Below are positions 44,710 through 56,285 of a stretch of 64,000 nucleotides of DNA, piece after piece. Source of the DNA: Aspidapion aeneum (lineage: Eukaryota; Arthropoda; Insecta; Coleoptera; Brentidae); assembly GCA_963576565.1 (NCBI GenBank), contig OY755047.1, positions 33,524,851 through 33,588,850 on the forward strand. The letters run 5' to 3'. Position 1 is the stretch's first letter, and every line of letters begins with the position of its first letter. The translations under genes were made by a program, and so were the position numbers. A model generated the notes under the pieces. That model was given only the letters and a program-made list of their open reading frames with translations. It did no database searches and had not been told where the DNA came from.

Positions 44710-45003
44710 TTTTGTATTTCGCTAAAATGTTTTTAGTTTAAATAAAATACTTTTATTACTTTAGTTTTAGTATTGTATATTTAGGTAGTATATATAATAC
44801 TTACTTACTTAGTTTTTATATCACAAAGGTTGATCTAAAAAACAAAGTGACACAGATTGATTAAAAAAAAAAAAAAAAAATTGTCAAAAAAATAATAACG
44901 TTTGAGTTTTGTAAAAAACATTTTGTCTGTTCGATTAAGTAATTAATAAAACAATATTACGAAAAACAGCTAAAGTAATTTACAATAAAACTAGAAAATA
45001 ACA
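44710..45003 (+). repeat. Copia 3' LTR
   Basis: About 291 bp (TG at 44713 to CA at 45003). Same sequence as the 5' LTR with an A-run of 18 instead of 17. Confidence 0.88.
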
Positions 45004-45200
45004 AAATGCGTAGGCCGGCTCGTACCACGCCCAATTTCTGTGCATCGTAGATGCTATTTCTAACTACGAATTATGGAAAAAAAGGATGTCCCTATAGAAT
45101 TTTACAGTATATAGAATCTTTGCATTACTTCAGTTGTGCTCTTGTGCAGAAATTGCGAGGATCGATGGCGCCCACACCAGCGTGATGCGAACCCGCGTCA
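45004..45200 (-). repeat. Dispersed repeat, - copy, part 2 (right of the copia insertion)
   Basis: Reverse-complement match to about 8,690-8,850, with the shared block 'ttctatrtactgtaaaa' and 'tctatwgggacat'. With 39,885-40,095 it forms one repeat copy split by the copia element. Confidence 0.6.
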
Positions 45201-46100
45201 ACGGTTATCGTTGGCTGTTAAAGCACCTCATGTGCACTTTAAATTAGTGCACTGAGACAACTTGGCGTTCTCGGTCAGGCTGTATTTTATTGATTTCAGC
45301 GATTTCGATGTGACGATAAAGGTGGAAGTTTCTAGTATAAATATAACACAAACTCCTCATTTTTTTTCTTAGTGTAAAGTTTGTCACTTAGGTTTTATCG
45401 CTTTTTGTTCATATATCTTCTTTGGTTTTAATAAAACTAGTTATACATAACTTTTATAAATATTTTAAAAATGGTTTAGTGTCTCTACTATTTACTTTAA
45501 TAAATTAGAAAATCGTTATAAACTAAGTTAAAATCAAAATACTTTTTAGAACGAATGTTGTTTTGTTGCATTTAATTTAATATTTTACTAAATTGGTGAC
45601 TTTCGGTTAAGGCAAACCAAAAACGTAACAAATAAATGATATACTTACATTGAATTTATACAAAAACCATGTTAAGTTTAAACAAATTAGCGATATAGTA
45701 TAATAATTTAATTTATCTTTTTTTCTTTGGTAAGTAATTTAATATTTTTATACTCTTGTTTGTAAATGCTTCTTAAAAAAATTCGTTAGTATCTAACAAA
45801 ATCTTGGTTAAACTTGTAAAAAACTGTGTTTTGCTACTTATAAATATTTGGTGAAAGCCAAACCAATAGTGTTTTCGGTGTTTCCTCAAAAACCACTCTA
45901 GAAAACTTTTGAATAGATTCTAAAAAACTTGCATGAGTAGCTTAATCCGAAGATGATTCCTAAATCGGTTAGATATCACTTTGGGTTGCTCTGTGAGTTT
46001 TTATAAATTAGAAGGACGAATGACAAAAATAATTAACACGAAGTCACAACAATAAAAGTATGCTTGTAAAATTTTAAAGTTTATGCTATTAAATGACAAA
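45200..46100. other. Intergenic AT-rich sequence
   Basis: 45,105-45,300 is somewhat richer in GC and may extend the dispersed repeat. The rest is AT-rich with no coding frame. Confidence 0.35.
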
Positions 46101-46106
46101 ATCGAG

Positions 46107-46265
46107 CGTTTTAAGTACGCTTTGGTCGCCCGCACTCGGGTTGTACACTTCGTTTTCCCTCGGTCTCTAATAGAAAGAGATAAAGATACAATTTATATTT
46201 CCTTCTTTTTCTATTGAAGAAAGATGGAAATAGAAGTGAGCGACAAGAACTATGGATCAGGCCTT
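46107..46265. repeat. Palindromic short repeat, copy 1
   Basis: An imperfect hairpin: 'cacttcgttttccctcggtc' on the left pairs with a 'gatggaaatagaagtgagcg' side on the right. The right side ('aaatagaagtgagcg..aag' then 'gatcaggcctta') is shared with 51,316-51,472. A small MITE-like family. Confidence 0.45.
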
Positions 46266-47100
46266 ACTCGCGGTGAGTTTAATGTGAATTTTGACGTCAT
46301 CAACGCAGCACCAAGCTATCTAAGTGCAGCTAAGGAGCAATAAAGCCGAAAACACTATAAAATTATAAAAGCGTCTAGAGGACGGCCGCGGACATTTTAG
46401 TTGACCAATAAAAAGCGTACAGAAAATCAAGACTAACTTAACCTAGCTTTCTGTACCTCACTTTAGTGATGTTGTACAAAATTGAATGCAATTTGACGGT
46501 ATGTTAGGATAGCTTTAAGTGACCACATTTTTTTTATCATCAGATGCAACGTAAGCACTTAAGCGCGATTATGGGTTTAATCGCGATTAAGTCCTTGTTG
46601 CTCACATACAAAACAACAAAGAGTGAGCATGGATTAGCTAAGCCTTGTTACGGTGCATGTGAGGCTATCTTAACGTACTGCTCAATTTTATTTAAAATCT
46701 AGATTGAGGAGTTTAATGGCCGACGGAAAAGTTCATCGTTGCCATTTTTAACAATATTTAAAAAATGCAGGTTTTTCGGAATATTTTCGAATTTTATAAA
46801 CTAATTTAAGTATGCATGAATAAAAAAGATGACTCTAGCAGAGCAGGCAAAACTATATTTTGTCTAAAATAACTTTTGCCAAAGCGTATTTTGTTTTCAA
46901 CTGACTCTTAAACGTGAATCTTGAAGAACCAGCAAAAAATATTATTAAATTACATACATAGGTAAAAATCGTGGTAACGTTGTTTAGGTCTCCAATTAAG
47001 CTTTCTAGTTTAGAGTGGCCCTGATTTATAGCCACAAAGCTTAAAATATAAAAACTAATTTAGTTAGGTTAAAACACGTTAGTCAAGTAACATACGTTAT
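46265..47100. other. Intergenic, nothing recognised
   Basis: AT-rich with scattered moderate-GC patches (for example around 46370-46450). No coding frame. Confidence 0.35.
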
Positions 47101-47106
47101 GTTCAC

Positions 47107-47264
47107 CAAGGGCGTATCCGTGGGGGGCAATTGGGGCAGCGGTCACCGCCTTCTTATCAGATCTTTTTTAAAATTCACAATAAAATTTAAGTAGATTATG
47201 AAATTGCCCGCCTTTAGGGCCATGGAATTCAGAAAACTTCTGTTGTGGGCTGAAGACGCCCTTG
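47107..47264. mobile_element. hAT-type MITE with 'caagggcgt' ends
   Basis: 'caagggcgtatccg' faces 'gacgcccttg'. A G-run lies inside the left end. Flanking 8-mers (tatgttca / tatgcttg) are partly alike, so a decayed 8-bp duplication is possible. Confidence 0.5.
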
Positions 47265-47274
47265 TATGCTTGGT

Positions 47275-50200
47275 CAGGTATAGTTCATATTATTTTTGAG
47301 ACAACAAACAGCTGTCAAAAAGTTATCTCAAAAATTATGATATAGAGTTTAAAATCAGCTCAATAGATCTGGTATACTAACTTAACCTTTATAGTTTTAC
47401 CGATCACTAACGCATCCTTAATTGTAGATTGTAGTTTACACGAGGATTTATGGATTATAACTTACGTTCATATTTGAGCAAATTGGAATTAACGAACGAT
47501 CCAGATCAAATCGATCAAATTTTTATAAATGGGTATAACCTTAAATATAACCAAAAATATTATGTACATATTGCAACTCACGCCCAGCTATAATTTTGAA
47601 AAAAATTTCCTGCGATGTGAGCAATTTATATAATTTGTTGCCTTCAACATCAAATAATTCGATTTCAATCTTTTTACATAAAAAAATTATTTTTGTAAAC
47701 AAAACAAATACACAACATACGTCACAATCTCAGATTAATCTGTTTCATCGATTAAAATGTACGGAGCAACAAGATTTACGTCCGACTAGTCTGAGCAGAA
47801 TTACCAAACGATTCAGATCTACCTCCCCTAGATCTAGATGGAATTAATGAACGATTTCGATTAAAAAGATTAATCCGACGTAAATACCGAACGCAGCTAT
47901 GTATCATGTCCGTGGCAATCAAACAAACAACCTACTTTAAATAAAATGTAAAAGTCACTCTTAAGTCATTTTGACATTTATAGGGTACTGAGATGCAAGT
48001 AGCTTTGATCATAAAGCTTATTAATTATTATCTCATAAAAAACAATTTTTTCCACTTGTTGCCTCGCCTGACTTATTTTCAACATAACATACTAGTACCC
48101 TAAATAACTATTATGTAGTAGCTTCGCCCACGCCTGCTTGTCTGCTACCATATTTCCTTTAATGCCCTGATATTCTGGTACCTACATTATCATCAAGTGA
48201 TTTTGGTTGTTTTATGACCTATTTACACACCCAGTTTAGCTTTGACACATATTTAAAAATCTTTATGGCCCGTAAGGCCGCTAGGCTTAACTTATCCCAA
48301 CCCTAAAATAAATAAGTGAGCGTTCTGATCTTCGGTTTTAAGGGTAAATATTATTAAACTTGGAAATAATGAATTGAGAAACCTAACCCAACCTAAAACA
48401 CCCTTAAATTGCATTCACTTTGGTTCAACTTCGCAATATCGAAAGCTTTATAAAAAATAATTTAAAGAAATCTAGGTTAGGTTATCTGTGACTTTTTATC
48501 GGTCGGCTAAAAAGTTCGTGGTCGCCCGTTAGACGTTTTCAGAATTATATTAAAATGTCTTCCGAGGACGTTAACTTTTCTCAATAGCTCTGTTCCAGCA
48601 GGATATCAGACTGGTTATAAAACAGCACAAGAAGTTCGAAGAATTCTAATGCGCGCGCACGTATTTAAAAACAAACTTTTAGTACAATGTGCAGCTGGAA
48701 CACAAATAGGAGTTTGTGGATGATTTTATGACTAGTACAATGTCCTGCTGCAATAAAGTTGTTGTTACAATGCGACTGTTTCGTGCATTTTTGTTTAATT
48801 TTCTTTGAAGCAATTGAATAGAGCAAGTAAAAAGGTATTGTATAAAAAATAATAAATATACAAGTTTTGTCTTCCTATAGCCAAAGTTTCTGATTGTCTT
48901 TAAAACGATAATTTTTTTAAATGATAAGCGAATTTCGGTTCTTAACTACATTTTGTTATATAGTAACTGTATCCTTATGGTATTTAGAATAGAAGAAATA
49001 AAGTAATCTCGAAAATAATAAGTGATCAAAATTGCAAAAACACACCTTTCAGTTGTTAAAATTTTGCGATAGCATGTGGCACCGAAGTGTAGCAAGATAT
49101 TGAATAAAATTAAACCAAAAAATATGTAGCACCTGAATTTACGCCCCTCCTTTTTGGTCTCAGTAAATTAATACTATTTAGAGAAGCCAATTAAAAGGTG
49201 CGTAGACAAGATTAATATTCTTTTAATCATTAATTTTGAATTAAAAATAATATTAACAAATATACAAATTTTTAATTACGAAATACTTTGCGAACAAATT
49301 ATTATAATTATAAGGTTTTAATTTTCTGATCGTTAAGTAATTTTAGATACTCTTGCATAATTTGACAAAGGTTTTTATTCAGTAAGGGATCAAGAAGTTC
49401 ATAATTGGCAGATTAGTGATTTTGAGAGGGGCGAAACAAAATGTTTGGCATAAACAAGCCAATTCCTATTTGTATCTTGCTATACTTTATAATATTGCTC
49501 AATTATACGGGTATATGTAGATCACTCATTTGATTTTTAGTTTTAGAAATTTTGTACGGGGTTTTTCCGTATATTTTTTTTCACTATCCTACCTAAATAG
49601 CTTTTGTATAGATATTTGATTATAAAAGTTTTATATTTTTAATATATGACCTTTAAAATTTTTCAAGCAAAAATATGGACAAAAACTAGATAAAGATAAA
49701 ATTTTGATAAATGGATTTTTGTTTAAAACACTTTATCCAATATTTAATATTTAATATTTTAATAGATTTTTTGATTTCTGCATGGTTTATTTCTTTATTA
49801 AAAAATATATATCTGCTGGAATTTGAATTATTTAAAGTATTCATTAACGAAATATTTTACAATGCTTGATATTTTAAACTATATTATTACCTAAGTATGG
49901 GGGTATAAAACTAAAACAAAGGAGTTTTTTAGAAATATAACACATTATTCATCTACAAGGATCTTACACAGTCCTGCCAAGATTTTATATTTTACTTGAG
50001 TAAATAATTGGTAGTTGAATGATATTGTTTGATTGAAGAAAAATTTTATATCTCTAGAAGTTACAAAAAATTGAATCGCATATCTATGTACTAATAAATC
50101 ACAAAATGTAATAAAATATATTTTTGTATACCGCGTGAACAACACATCTAGGGGGCTTCATTTCCATTAAACGGAACGAAACAGATACAGTATAGCATGT

Positions 50201-51000
50201 ATTAAGAAGAGACCGCGATACGCACGATTTCCGTAGAAAGCGTCCCAGCGTTGTCAAATGTTATCTTGATAAATAACTACAAGCGCAGGTAGTCGTAGTC
50301 AACGAGAGCGGATAACTTAAAATATTTGTTTGGAGCAAAAACTATTTCTTGAGGAAAATCAATAACCAAACACTTTAAATGTCTGCTTATTTGTAAACGT
50401 AAGTGAATGATTTACGTTTAGGAACAAGCAGAAATTTAAGATATTACACATAAAACTGACTAAATTTACCTGTCGTAATCTGGCAACGTTGGTTTTACGC
50501 TTTTCTGTTCTCCCATGCAATCCTTATACAAAAATCATACCGCTAGATAGAAGGCTGGGCACACTGTGTAAACTTTTAAGGTTCATAATAATGTAAAACT
50601 TTTGTTTATATCATAATATTTTGATATTTATTTAAATAAATTCCATAGTTTTCCGGAAAAACCCAGTACATCATTAGTTAGAAAAATTACGTACACCAAC
50701 GCGGCTAATTCGACACTCTATATGTTATTTAAAAAATTGTACAAAATTTAGAAAAACTGTTAGTATTTATAGTACTTTTGAATAAGATCAGATTTATTGC
50801 CAAAAACCACTACATCACTTAAATTTTTATTGCCACCTTTTTATATTATTCAGAATTTTTAGTTCACAGGTAATTAATTTGAATATCGCCGAAACATAAT
50901 TCTACAATCTTATAGAAGCGAACTTATGTTTTATTAAAAATAACTGTTGTAGAAAAACGAAATGTCGTATAGCTTTATAAATTTGTTGTTATACTCAATA
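47275..51000. other. Long intergenic stretch without recognised genes
   Basis: AT-rich throughout. A + frame at 47596-47847 (83 codons) has balanced codons toward its end (LRPTSLSRITKRFRSTSPRS) but no start context or homology that I know. 48,540-48,790 has a mixed-composition patch that may be an old TE piece. No RNA gene seen. Confidence 0.4.
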
Positions 51001-51069
51001 TACCCCATTTTTTATAAAAGGAAAATAGTTTTGAAGGAAGTTCACGAGGTAACAATTCTTAACGAAAAA

Positions 51070-51150
51070 GTTTCACTGGCATGTCCACAGAGGTAATAAG
51101 GCCGAAACGCGTCCCCGAGCTACCTTTACCTCTGAGGACTTGCCCGTGAA
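51070..51150. repeat. Inverted repeat with 32-bp arms around 'cgaaacgcgtcc'
   Basis: 'tttcactggcatgtccacag' (51070 on) pairs with 'ctgaggacttgcccgtgaaa' (to 51150), and 'aggta' with 'tacct', leaving a GC-rich loop 'gccgaaacgcgtccccgagc'. The 'cgaaacg' loop recalls Penelope-type termini, but no element body is evident. Confidence 0.5.
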
Positions 51151-51315
51151 AATTCTCGTGAAATAATGCTAGCAAAATACGATTACATCAAAAGTACGTA
51201 AAATATAATTTTTTATTTAAAAAGGGGTATATTAACCTGGAGAATATTTATATTACTTTATGGTAAATATGATCGGTTCGGTTTTTTTTTGCTAATCGAT
51301 TTGTGTCTTTCCTAA

Positions 51316-51472
51316 GGCCTGGTCCGCAGATTCACTTTTTGCGGTTCACTTTTATTTCCCTCTTTCTTTAATAAAAAAAGGAGATGGAGAGCTAAATTGT
51401 ATCTGTATCTCTTTCTATTAGAGAAAAAGGAAAATAGAAGTGAGCGGAAGAAGAAAACTGCGGAACAGGCTT
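51316..51472. mobile_element. Palindromic MITE, copy 2 of the 46.1-kb family
   Basis: 'aaggcctggtccgcag...cac' and '...gtg...ctgcggaacaggcttt' fold on each other over about 60 bp per arm, with poly-A/T between. The minus frame at 51392-51592 reads through it and is not a gene. Confidence 0.6.
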
Positions 51473-51614
51473 TGCATACTTAATTCTCAAGGTCAAGCCA
51501 CTTTTAAAACTGGTTCCAAAATTAACTCTATCGACCATAAGTACCAATTTGGTCCTGCAATAATATACTTTAGCCTTTAAGAAGATTACCAAATCTAAAA
51601 CGCGTTAAGCTTTA

Positions 51615-52039
51615 CAGTGGCGTACTTAGATTTATTTTTGTCTAATTTTCTGGCTTTCCCGTCAAAAGCTTTAATAATTTTAGGGTTGTCTTTCTTTAAC
51701 TACGCACTTAAATTTGGTAACCTTACGAAATATAGTATTTAGGTGTTGGTTTCTTGTAGAAATCATACGTTTGTATAATATCTAGGCAAAATTTTACCTA
51801 AAATATCTAAACGGTCTTTTACGCTACACTTTTTTTTTAGAGTGGAATTTTTCCAATTTAAAATTTTTTAAGTGTTAGTTTGACCGGCCTAATTTTAGAA
51901 ACAAAATTATAACGAAATAAAATTTTCTGCTAATTTATGGGCATCTTAGCTCATACGATTAATGTATAATATAATTTTAATTAATTTTGGTATGTGAAAA
52001 TAACCCCCTATCACCTCCCGCCCCAGTGTAACACCACTG
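51615..52039. mobile_element. Possible hAT-type MITE, 'cagtggcgta' to 'aacaccactg'
   Basis: Ends are inverted over about 11 bp with one gap ('cagtggcgtac' / 'gtaacaccactg'). The right end is preceded by 'cccgccccagt', typical of this class. No target duplication seen. Confidence 0.4.
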
Positions 52040-52790
52040 AACAATAGAAAAAAAAGTTCTTGTACGATTACTTTTTTTTAGGAAAAAATTTCTTTTGTGT
52101 TTTCTTTTATTAGTAGTTATAAACATGTAGAAGAGACTCACTAAGAAATTCTAAGCGATGCTTCTTGTTGTTTCTTGAAAAAACTCGAAAATAATTTTGG
52201 TTTAATTTATAAAAAAAACTAACAAATAGCTTGTTTTAAAACGCCATAATTATTCCTAAACAGACCTTTTCTGTCCAAGCAAATAAAAAATTTGTATATT
52301 GCCGGCACAGTTGTGTTTTCAATTCTAAAATTAACAGCATTTATGTTAGAATTTGGTCCTAATCTAAGGCGTTTAACACTAAACAAATAGACTTAAAATG
52401 ATATTACATTGCCTGCGTTAATCTGTTAACGCTGTTTGTTTAGATGTTGGTGTAGTACACTTGCTCACTTTTTTAATGTCACCTTATATTTTCTACATTT
52501 TTAGAATACAAAGAAACAGTGCGTTTTTGCGCAATACCGCATTGCTTAAAATAAGTATAATGATTTATTAAACGGTTTGCTTTAGCAGCCCGCTAAAATT
52601 CCGTACTTTCCAGATGAGATTAGTCAATTTTAAAATAAAAAGTAAAAAAAATTGTATTTGTCAATTGTATTATAATCTTGTGAATAAGACTAATTAGCAA
52701 TTTTAGGGTTTACCCAACAGTTCTACCCGCTTTGTTTCATCTGTAACTCACAATTGTGGTGTGTTTATAGCATTATTATATTTTATATAA

Positions 52791-53040
52791 TTGAAGGGCT
52801 TATTGTAATAACGTGATATGCCACAAGTAAAAAGAAATGAGTTATTGAACTTTGAAGATTTGGAAAAATATGTAAAATTTACTACTTATGAATTTAAATC
52901 TGAAATATTTTTATTAAGTTAATTAGGTATCTTTCCAACTAACGTGTTTGAAAAAAAATAACTGGCTTGTCAAAAAACAAAATTTTATATGAATTTCTGT
53001 ATTTATGTGAGTTATCATGTTATTACAATAAGCCCTTCAA
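52791..53040. mobile_element. 250-bp MITE with ~28-bp TIRs
   Basis: 'ttgaagggcttattgtaata' (52791 on) is matched exactly by its reverse complement ending at 53040. The match goes on for about 28 bp with one mismatch. Interior AT-rich and non-coding. Confidence 0.7.
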
Positions 53041-53044
53041 GTCA

Positions 53045-53515
53045 TTTAGTTCAATAGCTCAAGCTTCAAACTAGCATAGTAATGTCTAGAAGCTGAATTT
53101 CTTCCACATTCACATGTCGATGGATTTTTGCCTACTTTTTTATAGTTTCTGCTACAGTTTCGATTTTTGGGTCCCGATAAAGGTCACTATTTCGAACGTA
53201 CCAAGGTGAATTCAAAATGTGTCTTAATACTTCATTTTAAAATCTCTATAAAACTAGAATGTTACTTTCTTTAGTACAACCCCATAGTTGAATATCATAT
53301 GTCCATACTGGTTTTAATATTTGTCTGTAAATCAGTACCTTAGCTTCCAATTAGCCAGTTCATTTTTCTATACCTTATCTCAAGTTCTTCTTTTTTGTTC
53401 TAAACATGTGCTTTCCAGCGCAATTTGGCCTCAATTGTCATACCGAGAAATTTTGCCTCTTTTGAATATGGTACGAGAATGTTGTTAATTGTTATTTATA
53501 TGTGATTCACATTTT
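53045..53515 (-). pseudogene. Jockey-type LINE reverse-transcriptase C-terminal fragment, relic
   Basis: On the minus strand, with several stops and frame changes, it reads AKFLGMTIEAKLRWKAHV, then EELEIRYRKMNWLIG, LQTNIK, the block YDIQLWGCTKESNI, the block NSPWYVRNSDLYRD, and finally NVEEIQLLD near 53060. This is the conserved thumb and C-terminal region of arthropod Jockey polymerases. Only this 3' part is present and it is clearly dead. Confidence 0.75.
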
Positions 53516-53519
53516 TGTT

Positions 53520-54060
53520 TCTAAATCAATATAATTTTAAGATGACATTAAGAAAGTGGGCGACCGTACCTATAAATTTATTTTTTTGAGTTTTACCAAA
53601 GTTTTACAAATGCTTATTTGACATTGATCCCCAAAAATTAGCTGTTGCCTAGGGCATTATTTTTCAGTAGGTTCTTATGAGAGGACTAATGTTTATTGGC
53701 AATAATTTAAAAATGACTTAAATGGTTTTTTTGAAATGCAGTCTTTATTGGATAGCCCTGTAGATACTTTATTAAATCACGTGAATTTATTTTAGGTTAA
53801 ATTTGCCTGTTTTTAAAAAAGATTGTAAGGAAATATGAATTTCCACACACCTATGGGTATATTTACGTTATTTGTTAAACTTAAACTAATAAAAAGCTGT
53901 TATTAGTGTTTATGATATTTAATATTTAACAACCGATTAACTTGTAGCTTTTTGAGATTTACTCTTAACTTTTTATAGATACAACAAATGAGCTTCTGTG
54001 TGTTTTAATGACTATTTATTAGTTTTATTAGTAATTTTTTCTTGTATCGCTACTATTACT
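53520..54060. other. AT-rich sequence, nothing recognised
   Basis: No coding frame or structured repeat noted between the Jockey relic and the foldback. Confidence 0.35.
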
Positions 54061-54069
54061 TCCTGGATA

Positions 54070-55261
54070 CTGTGTCTGATTGAAGTATAGGTTACATAAA
54101 AATGGTTCCAAAAACTAATTGCATATTTTGAATATGGAGTGACTTCAGAGCCATATTCATATAAATCCTAGCTGATCCTCTTCTAGAAATTTTATCAATT
54201 TTTCGCCTTTTTTCTAGTTAGTCTAGGCGCTGGCTCCTGTCACGGGTGACCTAATATGTGCGCTCAGTTTAACTACAAGGCTTTGTTAAGCATCCATTGG
54301 GGTATAAAAAATGTTTGGTCACGTGGTCGAACTCGCAGTCGTTGAAAGATATTTTGTTTAAGCGTATCTCCCTACCCATTGGTCCGATTTTAACTTTTCA
54401 AAGCCTATTTAACTCCTTTTTTAAATGTTAACAAATCTTTTTATAACCCATTTTTTGAAAAATCAAGTAGTTTTTGAGATATATCAAGAATATTAGTATT
54501 TCCGTAGGCAAAAGAAGTAAAATAATACCCATGCTCATTTTATTGTAGCTACAATAATATTGAGATTTGTCTTTTTTTATTGCATCGAAGGCTATAATCC
54601 CTTCACAGACGAAGATTTTGACTTTATGTTTTTAAAGTTCGATGGATGGTAATTCTAAAGATTGCCTTCAAGAGGGTGGTTTCTGAAACTGTTCACAAGA
54701 TTATTAGAAAAAAAAACAATTGTCAATGATATTGTAGCTAAAATAAAATGAGCATGGGTATTATTTAAATTCTTTTGCAAGCGGAAATACTGATAACTTG
54801 GTATATCTCAAAAACTACTTAATTTATCAATTTTTTTAATTTATTTAAAATTTATTTGCCTTTAAAAAAGGAGTAAAACAAGCTTTAAAAACTTAAAATC
54901 GGACCACTGTGTAGAGAGATACGCTTAAACAAAAAAAATCTATCAATTTGTCGGCCATTTTCAAAGATGGCGGCCAAACGACGAGGAGTTCGACCACGTG
55001 ACCAAACTTGTTTTATACTCCTATGTGTGCTTAACACAGTCCCGTGTCAAACTGAGCGCACATATTAGGCCACATGTGACAGGAGCCAGCGCCTAGACTA
55101 ACTAGAAAAATGGCAAAAAATTTATAAAAGAAAAGGATCGGCTAAGATTTATATGAATATCTCTCTCTCTCTAAAGTCAGGAAACAATCCATATTCAAAA
55201 TCTGCAATTAGTTTTTGGAACCATTTTTATGTAACCTATACTTCATTCAGGCACACTGTGA
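54070..55261. mobile_element. 1.2-kb foldback element
   Basis: Two arms of about 490-540 bp (54070-54560 and 54715-55261) are reverse complements with indels. Shared blocks include 'gaagtataggttacataaaa', 'ctggctcctgtca', 'atatgtgcgctcagttt', 'ggtcacgtggtcgaactc' and 'aagcgtatctcc'. 'ggata' stands outside both ends (54065-54069 and 55262-55266) and may be a 5-bp target duplication. No coding capacity. Confidence 0.65.
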
Positions 55262-55395
55262 GGATATTGCTTGTTGCGGACAATTTTAGAAACGCCGTAT
55301 TTTAGAATAGGTTTGTTATAGCATGGCAGTTTTATATCAGACAGAAGTAAGAAATCTAAAAAATAGGTGTTTTATTTAAACTTTGACAACTTTGG

Positions 55396-55937
55396 TATGT
55401 ACTGGGTGTTCCAAGTTAAAAAAGTTGGAATTGGCAAACTAGTAGAATTTTTGGTGCTCTTTAAGATTTTCAAATAAAAGAAATAACGCATCGCTCTTTG
55501 GAGTTTTCGAGTTATTTCAAAAAATATTAAAAAAATTAAGTGAATTGTATTTTATAAAGTTTTTCTGATAAGTATTTCAATCATAAACAAAAATTGTGGT
55601 TTGATTTAGTTTCCTAAAGTTAAAAATAATCAAGATATTTTAAATTCAAAATTACGTTTTGAAGTTTTATTTGGTAGAAAGAAGCCTGAGCGTAATTTTG
55701 AATTTGGATATCTTCGTTATTTTTAACTTTAGGAAAAAAAATCAAAAGAAAATTTTTATTTAAAATTGAAAGACTTATCGAAAGAAATTATAAAATGGTT
55801 TTTTTTTTATTCCAAAACTCGAATTTTTTTTAAAGCATCTTAAAAAATCCTACCAGTTTGTCAATTTAAACTTTTAGTATCTTTAGTAATAACCCAGTTA
55901 GCAATGGTGGGCACTTAACTTGAAACACCCGGTATAT
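55396..55937. mobile_element. 540-bp foldback MITE with 'gtactgggtgttcc' ends
   Basis: The ends 'tatgtactgggtgttccaag' and 'cttgaaacacccggtatata' are inverted, and the match continues inward ('ttcctaaagttaaaaataat' facing 'gttatttttaactttaggaa') almost to the middle near 55675. Non-coding. Confidence 0.65.
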
Positions 55938-55939
55938 AG

Positions 55940-56280
55940 AAAATAAATTATGCCACTTTCCTATTTACAAAATTTTTGTACATAGAAAAATATGAAAGGT
56001 TAACCAGAAGTAACATTAGGTTTTTTAAAATGGTGAAAGAGACGATTTAGAAATTGTGTTTAAAAAAAAATGATGGTAAATTCTAAAAAGAGCAAGTTAA
56101 TTGGTTGTTAATAAATTAGGAAAACTCGGTCGCAAATTTTGTAATATATTATTACTACTCTTTATTATAATATTAATATTATAACATTGTATCAAAATGC
56201 TCACTGCGACTAGATTAAATAAAATAAAAGGTACAATTCCAAAATAACAACGTTTTTTAATTTAAATTCCATGATATACC
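55940..56280. other. AT-rich spacer, nothing recognised
   Basis: Short AT-rich interval between two mobile elements. Confidence 0.4.
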
Positions 56281-56285
56281 TACCT

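Larger units (their letters stand above)
40096..45003 (+). mobile_element. Ty1/copia LTR retrotransposon, full length, ~4.9 kb
   Basis: Two near-identical LTRs flank a primer-binding site, gag-pol and a polypurine tract in the canonical order. 'aaatg' lies directly outside both ends (40091-40095 and 45004-45008) and is the probable 5-bp target duplication. With that reading the LTRs start 3 nt before the conventional TG (40099). The LTRs differ by an A-run of 17 versus 18 and possibly one base at the very 5' edge, so insertion is recent. Pol order PR-IN-RT-RNase H defines copia. Two breaks in pol (frame change near 43300, TAG at 43404) mean that this copy, as read, does not encode one continuous polyprotein. 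Confidence 0.93.

Noticed and set aside
47596..47847. 83-codon plus-strand frame as a gene
   Set aside because: Slightly balanced codon use at its end, but no homology, start context or splice structure that I can support.
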